Positions 63,471 to 64,000 of a stretch of 64,000 nt of DNA are shown in pieces; the first letter of the stretch is position 1; every line of letters starts with the position of its first letter. The translations under genes were made by a program, and so were the position numbers. The notes below the pieces were generated by a model. That model was given only the letters and a program-made list of their open reading frames with translations, did no database searches and had not been told where the DNA came from. This DNA is from Mesocentrotus franciscanus (taxonomy: Eukaryota; Echinodermata; Echinoidea; Camarodonta; Strongylocentrotidae). The DNA lies in assembly GCA_037976565.1 (NCBI GenBank), contig CP137680.1, forward strand, positions 27,112,873 to 27,176,872. The letters are read 5' to 3'.

Positions 63471-64000
63471 TTTGTTTTGTTTTATTTTTGAAATAACCGG
63501 GTGTGGAGTAAAGACAACGCTCTAAACCCATGCTTTATTACAGGGTCTTAGTTTGGAGGATTGTTGGGTCTTAGATTTGAATTTTTTGTTTTGTTTTTTA
63601 TTGTTTTTTATTTTTGAAATAACCGGGTCTGGTAGAACAACTATGCTCTAAACCCATGCTTTATTACAGGATCTTAGTTTGGAAGATGGTGGGTCTTAAT
63701 TTTTAAGTTTTTGTTTTTGTTTTGTTTTGTTTTTTGAAATAACCGAGTCTAGAGGAAAGACTACGTTCAATACTCATGTTATTCCACATGAATAAGATGA
63801 TGGGGTCTTAGTTTTGAAGATTTTTTTAAAAATTAAACGGGTCTGGAGTAAAGACTACGCTCTAAACCCATGCTTTATCACAGGGTCTTATAGTTTGGAA
63901 GATGGTGGAGCCTTAGTTTTAAAGTTAATGTTTTGTTTTGTTTTGTTTTATTTTATTTTTGAAATAACCGGGTGTGGAGTAAAGACAACGCTCTAAACCC

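Larger units (their letters stand above)
61144..64000. mobile_element. foldback-like element copy 2, runs off the window
   Basis: Starts TGTTACACCC, with a 16-mer array to 61323 and then monomer arrays to about 62340. The core copy is at 62444-63136, with a deletion joining it directly to another 16-mer block at 63138-63205. A CTAACTACC/GGACATCTACC block follows (63273-63470), then inverted-orientation monomers from 63475 to the end. The right terminus is outside the window. Confidence 0.65.

Overview
The window is eukaryotic nuclear DNA from an animal, most probably a marine invertebrate deuterostome. An echinoderm is my best guess, at low to moderate confidence. The evidence is an intron-bearing beta-tubulin gene with GT/AG junctions, TATA-box promoters at expected distances, many metazoan transposons (L1/Tx1-type LINE, BEL/Pao, Penelope-like, tRNA-type SINEs, several TIR families) and abundant ATT/GAT microsatellites. 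There is no bacterial-style operon, rRNA, tRNA gene or CRISPR array.

Positions 1-31440 hold a tandem family of membrane receptors on the minus strand. Each has a signal peptide, three Ig-type domains, one membrane segment and a cytoplasmic tail, apparently encoded in one exon. Copies lie at about 233-721 (short form, open), 7804-9153 (full, open), 9801-10309 (short, broken), 17566-18059 (short, broken), 18679-19940 (full, broken), 27862-29420 (full, one homopolymer frameshift, long tyrosine-rich tail) and 29980-31440 (partial, broken). Modules carry shared flanks: a TATA promoter upstream and a G-tract downstream. A divergent single-exon relative lies at 41145-42506. The long tails carry YxxM motifs, and one also has an ITIM-type motif, so the family looks like tyrosine-signalling immune-type receptors.

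The receptor region has been hit repeatedly by transposons, and paralogous modules supply the empty sites. A 0.89-kb TIR element made of TTACGAG-like words (989-1875) has a TAA duplication. A 6.3-kb LINE (10670-16938) has a 15-bp duplication and itself holds an 891-bp TIR element (12770-13660, TA duplication). A 358-bp element (16989-17346) has a 9-bp duplication, and a TTAA-flanked MITE lies at 30055-30569. A 5'-truncated BEL/Pao element occupies about 20345-23866.

Positions 33958-38876 hold a three-exon beta-tubulin gene on the plus strand. Both introns contain mobile DNA, and both splice acceptors sit directly after ATT-rich tails of SINE-like sequence. Next come low-complexity DNA, a LINE RT fragment, the divergent receptor (41145-42506) and a Penelope-like element (43441-47525) with terminal repeats that carry hammerhead-ribozyme-like motifs. 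A further hammerhead-like motif at 48451-48484 lies beside a CCAAT-rich duplicated segment.

From 49220 onward the window is almost entirely repeat. A TIR element built of about 158-bp tandem units is split by a 5.3-kb TIR element (50319-55644, CTG duplication), which contains a roughly 1-kb island of AGATCT/CTAG/AGGCCT palindromes. After it come two foldback-like elements (56097-61078 and 61144 to the window end). Their very long inverted repeats are layered: outer arrays of a 16-mer (CCCACAAATGTAATAA), then arrays of roughly 100-bp monomers in a higher-order repeat of about 470 bp, around a shared 0.7-kb core.
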